Shown in pieces: positions 18,279 to 27,534 of a stretch of 64,000 nucleotides of DNA. Origin of the DNA: Bifidobacterium saguini DSM 23967 (GTDB taxonomy: Bacteria > Actinomycetota > Actinomycetes > Actinomycetales > Bifidobacteriaceae). The translations under genes and the position numbers were made by a program. The notes below the pieces were generated by a model that did no database searches, was not told the origin of the DNA, and saw nothing but the letters and a program-made list of their open reading frames with translations. Location of the stretch: contig NZ_JGZN01000003.1 of assembly GCF_000741715.1 (NCBI RefSeq), positions 62,001 through 126,000 of the forward strand. The letters run 5' to 3'. Position 1 is the stretch's first letter; every line of letters begins with the position of its first letter.

Positions 18279-18773
18279 ATGGCAGAAGAAACTCAGGAAA
18301 AGCCTGTTGTCGAGTCGTTCCAGCTTGATCATACGAAGGTCAAGGCTCCATATGTGCGTTACATCGATACCGAAAAGGGTCCGCACGGCGATGTGATCTC
18401 CAATTACGATTTGCGCCTGACCCAGCCGAACAAGCAGGCTATTCCGACCGGTGGTCTGCATACCATCGAGCACACGATTGCCGTGCTGCTGCGCGAACGT
18501 ATTCCGGGCTACATCGACTGCTCGCCGTTCGGCTGCCGTACCGGTTTCCACCTGCTGACCTGGGGTGAGCATCCCACTGAGGAAGTAGCCAAGGCGTTGA
18601 AGGAATCATTGGAATTCATTGCCTACAAGGCAACTTGGGATGATGTGCCGGCCACTACCGAGAAGAGCTGCGGCAACTACCGTGATCACAGCTTGTTCAC
18701 CGCTAAGGAATGGGCGAAGCAGATTCTCGAGGAAGGCATCAGCTCCGATCCATTCGAACGCAAAGTTGTCTGA
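18279..18773 (+). CDS. luxS: S-ribosylhomocysteine lyase LuxS
   Basis: LuxS cleaves S-ribosylhomocysteine to homocysteine and DPD, the precursor of autoinducer-2. The 164-residue protein has the metal-binding HTIEH motif (His61, Glu64, His65), catalytic Cys86 in [10 protein letters not shown], and the third metal ligand Cys131 in SCGNYRDHS. An AAAGG site precedes the ATG. The homocysteine it produces is the substrate of the transsulfuration enzymes encoded upstream, so the cluster forms a methionine-to-cysteine salvage route. A terminator follows 36 bases after the stop. Confidence 0.97.
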   Translation: MAEETQEKPVVESFQLDHTKVKAPYVRYIDTEKGPHGDVISNYDLRLTQPNKQAIPTGGLHTIEHTIAVLLRERIPGYIDCSPFGCRTGFHLLTWGEHPTEEVAKALKESLEFIAYKATWDDVPATTEKSCGNYRDHSLFTAKEWAKQILEEGISSDPFERKVV

Positions 18774-18809
18774 TTGAATTTTCGCTTGTTAGCTGAGCGT
18801 CTTTGAGAC

Positions 18810-18843
18810 AATCCCCGTCCACGCTATGACGTGGGCGGGGATT
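18810..18843 (+). terminator. Terminator after luxS
   Basis: A 14-bp stem (AATCCCCGTCCACG with CGTGGGCGGGGATT, one wobble pair) closes a six-base loop. It is followed by CCTATAT, so the T-tract is weak. Confidence 0.7.
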
Positions 18844-18936
18844 CCTATATCAACGTCATGATAGGTTTACCGTCAGTTCAACCATTCGTTTTTGCATGAT
18901 GGGCAGTATGCGAACGGCACAGAAAAGAGGTAAGAG

Positions 18937-19479
18937 GTGACTCAGGCGAATATTGCGAATAAGGCGACGGGCCGCCGATTCCGCCGTGCCACAATGCACG
19001 ACTTGCCTCAAATGCAAAAGATTTACGCACATGCGCGCGCACTCATGGCTGCGAATGGTAATCCTACGCAATGGGGTACGGAATTTCCACGCGAATCTGT
19101 GATTATCGATGACATTGCCAATCAGCGCACGATGCTGCTGGTCGATGTGCATAATGGTCGCGAACGGATTCTGGCCCAGTTCGCCCTCTGCCCGGGCGAA
19201 GACCCGACGTATGCTTCCATCGATGGCGCGTGGCTTGATAATGACACGTACGTGACCATTCACCGTATCGCCTCATCCGGTTTGGTGCGCCATGCCGCGC
19301 GCGACTGCATTACTTGGGCATTGAAGCATTACGGCAACGTGCGCGCCGATACGCACCCGAATAATAAGGCCATGCAGCATGTGTTGGAAACCGCAGGATT
19401 CGCCCGCTGCGGCCTGATTCAACTGTTGGATCGCCCCACGGATACCACCAGAATTGCCTATCAAAGACATGAATGGTAG
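18937..19479 (+). CDS. GNAT-family N-acetyltransferase
   Basis: This is a 180-residue GNAT-fold protein. It starts with GTG, with AAAAGAGGTAAGAG upstream. The acetyl-CoA region appears as VTIHRIASSGLVRHAARDC, followed by the helix and the conserved-type VRADTHPNNKAMQHVLETAGF near residues 138-158. The arrangement (RRATMHDLPQMQKIYAHAR at the N-terminus) matches small-molecule or amino-acid acetyltransferases. The substrate cannot be told. The final codons lie within a 25-bp terminator palindrome shared with the convergent permease gene. Confidence 0.85.
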   Translation: MTQANIANKATGRRFRRATMHDLPQMQKIYAHARALMAANGNPTQWGTEFPRESVIIDDIANQRTMLLVDVHNGRERILAQFALCPGEDPTYASIDGAWLDNDTYVTIHRIASSGLVRHAARDCITWALKHYGNVRADTHPNNKAMQHVLETAGFARCGLIQLLDRPTDTTRIAYQRHEW

Positions 19480-19522
19480 TAATAAAGCCCCTCAAAATGA
19501 GGGGCTTTATTACTACCATTCA
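19470..19522. terminator. Bidirectional terminator, 25-bp perfect inverted repeat
   Basis: Arms 19470-19494 and 19498-19522 are perfectly complementary around a three-base AAA loop. The core AATAAAGCCCCTCA has an A-run on one side and the matching T-run on the other, so it works for both convergent genes. The outer part of the left arm encodes the last residues (EW) and stop codon of the acetyltransferase. Confidence 0.88.
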
Positions 19523-19532
19523 GCGATGCTGA

Positions 19533-21008
19533 TTATTTGGTTGTCTCAGCTTCAGCGGCTTCGACATAATCATCGGTAACTTCAGGTTTGTTGTCATGCT
19601 CCAGCTTGGAGCGCTTGCGGCTGTAGCCGAAGTACACAATCAGACCCAAGCCGAACCAAATGGCGAATCGCACCCAAGTCTCCCAGTTCAAACCTGCAAT
19701 CAGCACCAAGCAGAACACAATGGAGATAATCGGTGTGAACGGTACGAGCGGAGCCTTGAAACCGCGGTGCGCATCCGGCTGCGTCTTGCGCATCCACAGA
19801 ATACCTGCGGACACAATAATGAATGCAGACAGTGTACCGATGTTCACCAGCTCGAACAGCACGTTAATGTTGATGAAACCACCGGCGATAGCGGTCAGAA
19901 TGCCGAAGAACCAAGTGCCCTTGAACGGGGTGCGGTACTTCTCATGCACATGGCCGAAGAACTCCGGGAACAAGCCGTCGCGGCTCATGGCATAGCAGAT
20001 GCGGGACTGGCCGTAGAGCTGCACGAGCATCACCGTGGTCATACCGATTAGAGCGCCGAGGTTCACGATCACGGCCAGCCAGTTCAGGCCGGTGGCCAGA
20101 ATCACGCCGGCGACCGGAGCGTCGATGAAGTTGGCGAACTCCTTGTACGGCACCACACCGGTCATGATGAACGTCATCACAATGTAGAGCACCGTGGAAA
20201 TAGCCAAGGAAAGCAGAATGCCCTTCGGCAGTGTCTTGTTCGGGTTCACGGTCTCCTCAGCGGAGGAAGAGACTGCATCGAAGCCGATGAAGCTGAAGAA
20301 CACAATCGAAGCGGCGGGCACAATGCCATACGGCTGAGTGGAACCAGGCTGGAAGGTGTAAATGCCATACGGAGAGAACGGCTTCCAATTGGCCGGGTTC
20401 ACAAACCATACGGTGCAGACGATGAACAGCACAATAATAATGAGCTTGATCATCACCATAATGTCGTTAGTGCGCTTAGTTTGATTGATACCGATGGACA
20501 ACACCCAGGTAATCAGCAGCACAATCACGAAACCAGGCAGGTTGAAATACGTGGTGACGCCCGGAGTCGTGCCATAAGCGGCGGTCAATTCAACTGGCAG
20601 ATGCAGGCCGAAGCCCTCGAGCAGTTTGTTGAAATAGCCAGACCAGCCGGCAGACACGGTGGCCGCCTGCAGAGCGTATTCCAAAATAAGATCCCAGCCA
20701 ATGATGAAGGCGATGAGTTCGCCGAACGCCAGATAGGCATAGGAGTAAGCGGAACCGGAAACCGGTGCCATAGAAGCGAATTCGGCGTAGCACAGGCCTG
20801 CAAAACCGCAGCAGATAGCGGCAAGCAGGAACGAGACGGACAGTGCCGGGCCGGCGGTAAGCGCACCCTTACCGGTAAGCACGAAGATACCGGTACCGAT
20901 GATCGCGCCGATGCCAAGCATCGTCAGATCAAACGTGTGCATAGTGCGCTTTAGAGGAGTGGATTCAGATACAAGCTGATCCACGCTTTTTTTGCGGAAG
21001 AGATCCAT
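19533..21008 (-). CDS. APC-superfamily amino acid permease
   Basis: This is a 491-residue integral membrane transporter with about twelve helices. The first helix contains the family signature MLGIGAIIGTGIFVLTGKGA, followed by GPALSVSFLLAAICCGFAGLCYAEFASM (quoted from residues ~53-80 only as pattern). The region FFSFIGFDAVSSSAEETVNP matches the cationic amino acid transporter subgroup. It imports an amino acid by proton coupling or exchange; substrate unknown. The C-terminus is a charged cytoplasmic tail. The 283 bases between it and the divergent alr hold the promoters and a short GC-rich inverted repeat near 21060-21090; nothing else is seen there. Confidence 0.88.
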   Translation of the reverse strand: MDLFRKKSVDQLVSESTPLKRTMHTFDLTMLGIGAIIGTGIFVLTGKGALTAGPALSVSFLLAAICCGFAGLCYAEFASMAPVSGSAYSYAYLAFGELIAFIIGWDLILEYALQAATVSAGWSGYFNKLLEGFGLHLPVELTAAYGTTPGVTTYFNLPGFVIVLLITWVLSIGINQTKRTNDIMVMIKLIIIVLFIVCTVWFVNPANWKPFSPYGIYTFQPGSTQPYGIVPAASIVFFSFIGFDAVSSSAEETVNPNKTLPKGILLSLAISTVLYIVMTFIMTGVVPYKEFANFIDAPVAGVILATGLNWLAVIVNLGALIGMTTVMLVQLYGQSRICYAMSRDGLFPEFFGHVHEKYRTPFKGTWFFGILTAIAGGFININVLFELVNIGTLSAFIIVSAGILWMRKTQPDAHRGFKAPLVPFTPIISIVFCLVLIAGLNWETWVRFAIWFGLGLIVYFGYSRKRSKLEHDNKPEVTDDYVEAAEAETTK

Positions 21009-21291
21009 GTTCTTCTCTCATGAACTTGGTTTATGGGGCTAAACCGGACGGATTTCCGGGATCCCGGCACGCCTCAACGCCGGGAATCAAACAACGGGTC
21101 GCGTAATTGATTGGAATTATGCTTAAGAACCGTATAGTTCGGTAAGTCTACGCTGCACTTGCGGACAACAATGTTTCAAGTCCGCGATAAGGGCCGTTTA
21201 TGTGTAACTTTTGGGTTACTTTTCGTTCAAAGTTTGCTGAAATGTGGCCTTACGCCCCACACGTCACATTGTCGCGCAAGAATAGGGACTC

Positions 21292-22650
21292 ATGAGCATG
21301 AATGCAGCACCTGATATTAGTTTTTCCGGCGAGCAGGGCAAGGTCAATTATGCGGCCGCCCGTCGCCAATACCCCGCACAGGCCATTGTGGATTTGAAGG
21401 CCTTGCGAGACAACATGGCACATCTGGTTTCCGTGGTTGGCGGCCCGAACTCCGGTACTGCGGTGATGGGCGTGGTGAAGGCGGACGCATACGGCCACGG
21501 TCTGCTGCCCGCTGCTTTGGCTGCTTTGGCTGGCGGCGCCACTTGGCTGGGCACTGCGCAATCGCATGAAGCATTGCTGCTGCGCAAGCTGGGCATCGGA
21601 CCTGACCGCTGCCATATTTTGACTTGGGTCTATAACGGCACTGAAGTTCCGTTCGATGAGCTGATTGCCGCCGATATTGATGTTTCCGTGGGCTCTCTGC
21701 CGGGCATTGATGCCGTGGCTGCCGCTGCTCGTAAGATGGGTAAGCCGGCTCGCGTGCATGTGAAGGTGGACTCCGGCTTTGGCCGCAATGGTTTCACTCC
21801 GGCTGGCTTTGAAGCGGCGCTCGCCAAACTGGTGCCGCTCGCGAAGGAAGGCGTGATCCAGATTATTGGCCAGTGGAGCCATTTGGCTGTGGCTGATTCG
21901 CCGGATGTGCCGGAGTTTGTGGCTTCTACTGATCGTCAGATTGAAACGTTCAAGGATTTCACCCGCCGTATGGAAGCCGCTGGCATTCCGCCGCAGATTC
22001 GCCATTTGGCCAATACCGCGGCCACATTGGATCGTCCGGAGATTCACTTCGAACTGACCCGCCCGGGCATTGGACTGTACGGTTATGAGCCGGACCCGGC
22101 TATGGGCACTCCGCGCGATTGGCATCTGACCCCGGCCATGCGCCTTCAGGCCCAGCTTGGCACCGTGAAGGATGTGGAAGCCGGCCACGGAATCTCCTAT
22201 GGCCGCACTTATTTGACTCCGGACAATACTTCCACCGCCATCGTGCCGCTCGGCTACGCGGACGGTATTCACCGTTCGGCTTCCGGTTTTGATATGGAAG
22301 GCGCCAAGCATGTGGAGAAGGAAGGCGGCCCGGTGCGCATCATGACCACTCAGGGTCCGCGCCTGTTGCGCGTGTGCGGCCGCGTGTGCATGGACCAGTT
22401 CATTGTGGACTTGCACGGTTCCGCCGCTGAGCTTGGCGTACATGAGGGTGACACGGTGGAATTGTTCGGTCCTGGCCGCGGTGAGGACTTTGCCGAGCCG
22501 ACCGCCGATGATTGGGCTCGCGCCGCCGACACCATCAGCTACGAGATCTTCACTTGCTTGAGGAACCGCATCCCGCGCCTCTACGAGCACGCCGCTGAGG
22601 TGTTGCCGCCTGAGGATTTGGCCAAGCTCGACGCTGCCACCTTGTTGTAA
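21292..22650 (+). CDS. alr: Alanine racemase
   Basis: Alr interconverts L- and D-alanine for peptidoglycan synthesis, using PLP. In this 452-residue protein the PLP lysine is Lys63 in VMGVVKADAYGHG. The catalytic tyrosine region reads GISYGRTYLTP, and the C-terminal beta domain has RVCMDQFIVDL. It is some 70-80 residues longer than typical Alr (about 370); the extra length is at the N-terminus and in loops. An AGGG ribosome site precedes ATG 21292; a second ATG two codons later is possible. The gene reads away from the amino-acid permease, whose cargo could be alanine, although that is a guess. Confidence 0.93.
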   Translation: MSMNAAPDISFSGEQGKVNYAAARRQYPAQAIVDLKALRDNMAHLVSVVGGPNSGTAVMGVVKADAYGHGLLPAALAALAGGATWLGTAQSHEALLLRKLGIGPDRCHILTWVYNGTEVPFDELIAADIDVSVGSLPGIDAVAAAARKMGKPARVHVKVDSGFGRNGFTPAGFEAALAKLVPLAKEGVIQIIGQWSHLAVADSPDVPEFVASTDRQIETFKDFTRRMEAAGIPPQIRHLANTAATLDRPEIHFELTRPGIGLYGYEPDPAMGTPRDWHLTPAMRLQAQLGTVKDVEAGHGISYGRTYLTPDNTSTAIVPLGYADGIHRSASGFDMEGAKHVEKEGGPVRIMTTQGPRLLRVCGRVCMDQFIVDLHGSAAELGVHEGDTVELFGPGRGEDFAEPTADDWARAADTISYEIFTCLRNRIPRLYEHAAEVLPPEDLAKLDAATLL

Positions 22651-22691
22651 AGCGGTTGAGTCTGAGATTGGCTCCGGTGTAGGGGAATCTT

Positions 22692-22893
22692 CCTGAATTT
22701 TGGACACTGAGGTTCTGTCAGCGTCCAAAATTCGGGTAAACAACGGTAATCTCCCGAAATCTTTGTACTGAGTCCCTCTCAGTACAAGGATTTTGGGTAG
22801 TGTGGCCTATTCTCCCGAATTTCTTGTACTGACGGACTCTCAGTACAAGAATTTTGGGAGGTGTGGACTCGCTGCCCGAATAAGTTGCGCTCT
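22692..22893 (+). repeat. 61-bp-period palindrome array A (three 45-bp units plus a half unit)
   Basis: Units occupy 22692-22736, 22753-22797 and 22814-22858, and a degenerate half unit starts at 22875: the spacing is exactly 61 bp. Each unit is a palindrome with 19-bp arms and a 7-base loop, e.g. CCCGAATTTCTTGTACTGA with TCAGTACAAGAATTTTGGG. Spacers are 16 bp each (TAAACAACGGTAATCT, TAGTGTGGCCTATTCT, AGGTGTGGACTCGCTG). The first unit has GGAC/GTCC where others have GTAC/GTAC, so stem changes are compensated. It lies between alr and the pilus genes. Bases 22894-23038 hold nothing I recognise. Confidence 0.85.
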
Positions 22894-23038
22894 GCGGTAG
22901 GGAAGATGCACTTAGCGGCGGTGGGGAGATGAATATAGACCGGTGATTGGAATAAAGGCCGGAAATGGGGTAAAGACCGGTGATAAATACAAGACAACGG
23001 TAAACACAAGGTAAATTACTCCTTTATATAGAGTTACT

Positions 23039-23069
23039 CGAGGTCTTCCGATATATTCGGAAGACCTCG
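23039..23069. terminator. Hairpin upstream of the pilus promoter region
   Basis: A perfect 13-bp stem CGAGGTCTTCCGA / TCGGAAGACCTCG closes a five-base loop, with TTGTGTTTTG after it. It could terminate anything arriving from the repeat array, insulating the pilus genes. Confidence 0.6.
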
Positions 23070-23117
23070 TTGTGTTTTGCGGCCAACACTGCTATTGTTA
23101 GCGAGTGCTCACTAACA
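23070..23117 (+). promoter_or_regulatory. Candidate promoter and 22-bp operator upstream of the pilus locus
   Basis: TTGTGT (23070-23075) and TATTGT (23094-23099) are 18 bp apart. The near-perfect inverted repeat TGTTAGCGAG / CTCACTAACA with a 2-bp centre spans 23096-23117, overlapping the -10. This resembles TetR-family operators. The rest of the region to 23425 (about 300 bases) is a long leader with C- and G-tracts, including an imperfect stem near 23213-23253 (ATACCCC with GGGGGTAT). Confidence 0.5.
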
Positions 23118-23425
23118 AGATGTGTGTAGTGATTGCGCGCCACGCCGGTGAGCGTTTCACATTTTGTGGTTAATTTCACGTAACCCCCTATGAGAGGGTG
23201 TCTCTTAATACCCCTTGCGATGTATGGGTAACCCTGCGTAAAAGGGGGTATATTCACATTTCTTGAGTCATTTTAGGGGGCTGTAAACCGCTATTTTAAG
23301 CCGTTACGATGCGTTTTGTATGAGGCCTTGAAGAGGTTGTGCATACCCGTTGAAGGGGTAAAACTTCGGGGCCCGCAAGAACGAGAACGCTGACGCATGA
23401 AAATGCGGGAAGAGAAGAGACGGCA

Positions 23426-26400
23426 ATGCGGAAGATTGCGGATCTGCTGAACGCGGCGAAGAAGAGGACCAGTACAACCGTCAACCGGGCGACGGCTGCA
23501 ATTGTTGCGCTCGCCATGCTGGGCACGGTTGCCGGCGTAAGCGCTACGGCTATGGCCCAAGACGAGAATGCCTCTGACGCTCAGACACAAACCACTCAAG
23601 CTCAGACCGTGGATGGTCAGGCTGCGGATGCCCAGAATGCTCAGACAACCGAAAATACGGATGCCAACGCGACACAGTCCGACGATTCGGCTGCTTCAAA
23701 CACATCGACCGAGCAGGTCTCGAACACTGCGGCTGATACGCCGTCTGCACAGGCTGATGATGCATTCGACGCGCACACGGTGACTGGTTACTCTCCTACG
23801 AACATCACCACCGACCTGTTTGACTACTGGCTGACCGGTCAAAACGACCAAGACAACAATGACGATATTTCTTCTACGTTGAATGAAGGTATCAATGCCG
23901 GCCATCAGCTGAAGTTCCTGCGTAAGAGCTATGGCTCTGAAGGTGGTAATTTAGGCCGCAGCGCTAACAGCGGCAGCATGAATGCTTGGACCGGTAAAAG
24001 CTCCAACAATCAGGGCGGTCCGTTTGCTGGAATGGTTGAATCTGACCTTCAACCTAATGATGATGGTTATCCGCAATTGAAGGCTGGCCAGTATTACGAG
24101 GGCCAAGATACCAGGAATAACGGTAATCGACTGTCCACCGATACGGGTGCCACTACTTCGCAGGAGTCTTTGGCCTACCTGTTCAACAACTCCGCTGCCG
24201 ACGGCAAGGCGGTGTACAGCAACGTCAAAGGACTGTTCCAAATCAATGATGATGGCTTGTACACCTATGACAGCCAGAAAAATTTTGCTAGCTACGATCA
24301 GACTTCCAATTCGTTCAAGCTGTATGACAGCGCTGCCGTGAATACCGATAACTCGGTGGCTGATCAGTCTAATGGCCAGTTCTTCCCGTTTAACACGGCT
24401 AATCAGGTGTTTAATACGCCGACTGACGGCCAAAAAACTTTGACAGCCAAGGATGGCTTATACTCCACTAACCAAGTAATGAATCATTACTTTGGTCTGC
24501 ACATGCGTTCCGAATTCGTGCAGCCGACCGGTGGCAAGGTAAACGGCAAAGACATGGTCTTCAACTTCTCCGGCGATGACGATGTGTGGGTATTCATTGA
24601 TGGCAAGCTTGTTGGCGATGTTGGTGGTATGCATGATCGTCTGCAGTTGAGCATCAACTTCGCCACGGGTATTGTTTCCGTGACCAATGGTGCAAGCTAC
24701 GACGACTCTACTACGTGGTCTCAAGTCAACACCACGCTGCGAAAGGCGCTTGGCTTGAATTCCACCACCTTGGAGAACGATAGCGAACACACGCTTGACT
24801 TCTTCTACCTCGAACGAGGCAACGGCAATTCCAACTTGAAGCTCGAGACCAACCTTGCTACTCGCCCAGCTAATGAGCTCATTAAGGTGGACCAGACTGG
24901 TACCGCGATTCAAGGTGTTCACTTTGATTTGTATCAGGCAGATGCCAACTACAACAAGACCAGTGACACTCCAGTTGCCGATGGTACGACTGATCCCAAT
25001 GGTCAGTTTGATTTCACCGAGAGTGGTTCCAACAAGCTGCTTTCTTTGAGTGAGCTGTACGGCAATGGTGCTCATCCGTATTACGTGGTTGAGGAAAATG
25101 CGGCGCCTAAGGGTTATCGCAAGGCGCAGCCTATGCAGTTGAAGCTGCAGACTGATGCCAAGGGCAATGTGTATGCCACGGCTGCCAATAAGTTCCAGAC
25201 TGGAGCTATTGCATCGCCTCGTGTACAGACCACGATTACTGCCACCAGTATTACTGGTAAGGCTGAGGGCAAGGCGGACTCCACTTCTACGGCCGTTACG
25301 GATGACATGCTGAAGAACGGCAAGATTGTTGCTGTCCCGATGCGTTTTAATACGAGCACGTCCTGCCCTGATGGCAGCACCGGTAAGAACTGCTGGGTCG
25401 CAGTCACTGGCGATGCGGAAAACGGTTGGACCGAGGTCACGGATTCCAATGGCAATGTGTTGACGGGCTTCGCCAGCATTCTTGCTGCAGCTCAGCTTAA
25501 CTACAAGAAGCATGGCGCTCTGTACAACACGTTTGCCAAGAACGAGAACGCTCAATGGTCCGTTGATGTGAACGATCTGCCCGGCGAAATCAATGAGTAT
25601 TATTACGCCGCCACCAATAATGCAGACATCAACTATGCCATTGGCTACTTCTACATTCCAACGAGTTCCTTGCAAGGTGGTTCCAGCACTGCTGGAATGT
25701 ACCACTTGGATAGTGAGAATTACGACCGCAAGTACGCGAGTGTGCTCCAAATTCCGAACATCAAGAACATTCTGGTAGTGCAGAAGACCGATGCGGATGG
25801 TCAGGTCATCAAGTCCGGTGACAAAACCACGGACGCTTCTGATGACGAAAAGGCAACGTTCGCGCTGTATGCCGATAACAATGGTCAGCCAGGAGATAAG
25901 CTTTCCGACAAGCAGACCACGGATCAAAATGTCGCTGATGGTCGTCTCGGCTTGGCCGGTGCGGTGAGCTTCCCGTCAGATAAGAATGATACGGCTTCTC
26001 TTCTGGAAACCGGTAAGACCTATTGGGTAAAGGAAACTGCTCACCCGAAGGGCTACCTCATCAATGATCACTGGATCAAGGTGATTGTGGATGACGCTGG
26101 CGTACACGCGGATGCCACTGGTTATGTCCAGAATGCCGATGGCTCTATGAGCCAGGTGAAGGCTGGAACCGACGATAACATCACGGTTAATGTCGGTCTG
26201 GGTACGTTGGTGCGAACCATGACGCAGTGGGCTGGCGATGGTGGCGACGATCCGTTGCAGTTCGTAAACGGTCTTAAGCAAACCGGTACGGAAAACAACG
26301 GTGCAATCACTTGGATCGATGCCGATACGAGCAGTGAGACCATCCGACACTTCCAATATGGTTATGGTGCCGATGCCGACGTGCCGCTGTTGAAGTACGG

Positions 26401-27319
26401 TTACTTCGCCCTCGATCGTGGCTGGAATAGGTACGCACATCAGACCCTGTTGGAGACCACTTTTGAATCGGAAGATGGATTCTCCGATGTCAAGGTGACG
26501 CCGTGCCCATCCAAGAGCACCACTCCTGACGGATGCAATGCTCCGGCTGATTTGCAGAATGCCTCGCCTCTCTTCACTGGTTCCACCATCATTCGTGTGG
26601 CCGATGAAACCACGGATGCTCACGCTCGTGTTGAGATGAACAAGAAGGTTGAAGGTGGCGACTGGTCCGGAGCGAATGGCAAGAACTTTACGTTCACGAT
26701 GATTCGTACTGACAACGAATCTGGAGACGTGACGGTTCCTGGCAATAATGCGCCTCAAAAGCTGCTGAAGTGTGATGTGACCGGTCTTGATTGGTCATCT
26801 TGCGACACTGCCGATACCCAGAACAATACGGTCAAGAAGATCGCTGCTCATACGGTGGGTGCGATCAAGAAGGACAAGACTCAGACTGTTGGCTTGAATG
26901 CTGATGGCACTGCTACCGCTGGCGCTCTTCCGGAACTTAAGTTCACCGCTGCAGGTACTTACACGTTCTTGCTTAAGGAAGATACGGCCAACGCCGAGAA
27001 GAACTGGAAGTATGACACTTCGAGCGTGAACGGTGAAAACGGTTATTCCGTCAAGATCACGGTTACCAGGAACGACACTACCGGCGAGCTAACTGCGGTT
27101 ATTACCTATGGAGATGCAACTGGCGAAGCCGTGAACGGCGTGATTGGTGCCGCTCCGACCTTCGTGAACCATTACATTGCTCCGGTTTCCGCACTGCCGC
27201 TGACTGGTGGTATGTCGGCTCGTAACTGGCTGATCTTCGGCGGGCTTGCTGTGGTTGCCGCTGCGGTGGCCGCGATGATCGTCAACGAGTATCGCAAGCG
27301 CAACGGGCTGATGCTCTGA
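23426..27319 (+). CDS. Sortase-anchored large adhesin / minor pilin (FimB-like) with fibro-slime domain
   Basis: This 1297-residue surface protein is likely the tip or accessory subunit of a sortase-type pilus. A signal peptide (cleavage near AMA, residue ~44) is followed by an acidic Ala/Asp/Thr-rich stretch. Residues ~120-480 resemble a fibro-slime/PA14-like carbohydrate-binding region, with DDDVWVFIDGKLVGDVGGMHD. SpaA-type domains follow, with an E-box YYVVEENAAPKGYR. A late FctA-like domain (about 1060-1250) ends in the LPLTGG sorting signal, a hydrophobic helix and a basic tail. It precedes the major pilin in the usual fimB-fimA order. The ATG follows GAAGAGAAGAG. No pilus sortase is nearby. 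Confidence 0.85.
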   Translation: MRKIADLLNAAKKRTSTTVNRATAAIVALAMLGTVAGVSATAMAQDENASDAQTQTTQAQTVDGQAADAQNAQTTENTDANATQSDDSAASNTSTEQVSNTAADTPSAQADDAFDAHTVTGYSPTNITTDLFDYWLTGQNDQDNNDDISSTLNEGINAGHQLKFLRKSYGSEGGNLGRSANSGSMNAWTGKSSNNQGGPFAGMVESDLQPNDDGYPQLKAGQYYEGQDTRNNGNRLSTDTGATTSQESLAYLFNNSAADGKAVYSNVKGLFQINDDGLYTYDSQKNFASYDQTSNSFKLYDSAAVNTDNSVADQSNGQFFPFNTANQVFNTPTDGQKTLTAKDGLYSTNQVMNHYFGLHMRSEFVQPTGGKVNGKDMVFNFSGDDDVWVFIDGKLVGDVGGMHDRLQLSINFATGIVSVTNGASYDDSTTWSQVNTTLRKALGLNSTTLENDSEHTLDFFYLERGNGNSNLKLETNLATRPANELIKVDQTGTAIQGVHFDLYQADANYNKTSDTPVADGTTDPNGQFDFTESGSNKLLSLSELYGNGAHPYYVVEENAAPKGYRKAQPMQLKLQTDAKGNVYATAANKFQTGAIASPRVQTTITATSITGKAEGKADSTSTAVTDDMLKNGKIVAVPMRFNTSTSCPDGSTGKNCWVAVTGDAENGWTEVTDSNGNVLTGFASILAAAQLNYKKHGALYNTFAKNENAQWSVDVNDLPGEINEYYYAATNNADINYAIGYFYIPTSSLQGGSSTAGMYHLDSENYDRKYASVLQIPNIKNILVVQKTDADGQVIKSGDKTTDASDDEKATFALYADNNGQPGDKLSDKQTTDQNVADGRLGLAGAVSFPSDKNDTASLLETGKTYWVKETAHPKGYLINDHWIKVIVDDAGVHADATGYVQNADGSMSQVKAGTDDNITVNVGLGTLVRTMTQWAGDGGDDPLQFVNGLKQTGTENNGAITWIDADTSSETIRHFQYGYGADADVPLLKYGYFALDRGWNRYAHQTLLETTFESEDGFSDVKVTPCPSKSTTPDGCNAPADLQNASPLFTGSTIIRVADETTDAHARVEMNKKVEGGDWSGANGKNFTFTMIRTDNESGDVTVPGNNAPQKLLKCDVTGLDWSSCDTADTQNNTVKKIAAHTVGAIKKDKTQTVGLNADGTATAGALPELKFTAAGTYTFLLKEDTANAEKNWKYDTSSVNGENGYSVKITVTRNDTTGELTAVITYGDATGEAVNGVIGAAPTFVNHYIAPVSALPLTGGMSARNWLIFGGLAVVAAAVAAMIVNEYRKRNGLML

Positions 27320-27339
27320 CCTGAATATCTGTGGTCTCT

Positions 27340-27389
27340 GGCTCCTCTCCCTGAGGGGAGCCGGCACCACAGGCGACTGAGGGGAGCGG
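27340..27389 (+). repeat. Dispersed palindromic repeat between the pilin genes
   Basis: This copy reads GGCTCCTCTCCCTGAGGGGA, then GCCGGCACCACAGGC, then GACTGAGGGGAGC, a variant of the copies at 5820, 14798 and 57271. It lies 20 bases behind the adhesin stop. The following ~145 bases before the major pilin contain further hairpins, including TGCCGG/CCGGCA near 27479-27502. Confidence 0.7.
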
Positions 27390-27534
27390 CACACGCTTAT
27401 CCCTCGCACAATCAAAGATTTGCGGATCGCGAAGGCGCATGGGAATGGGCCCGAGCCTCCGCGATTGCAAGAAAACACCTGCCGGTGGTCTCCTCTGCCG
27501 GCACAAGTAGTAAATAAGGAAGAGAGGATTTCTC

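Noticed and set aside
22692..22893. CRISPR array
   Set aside because: The period is regular, but repeats are long perfect-type palindromes that vary in sequence, spacers are only 16 bp and related between loci, and no cas genes are present.
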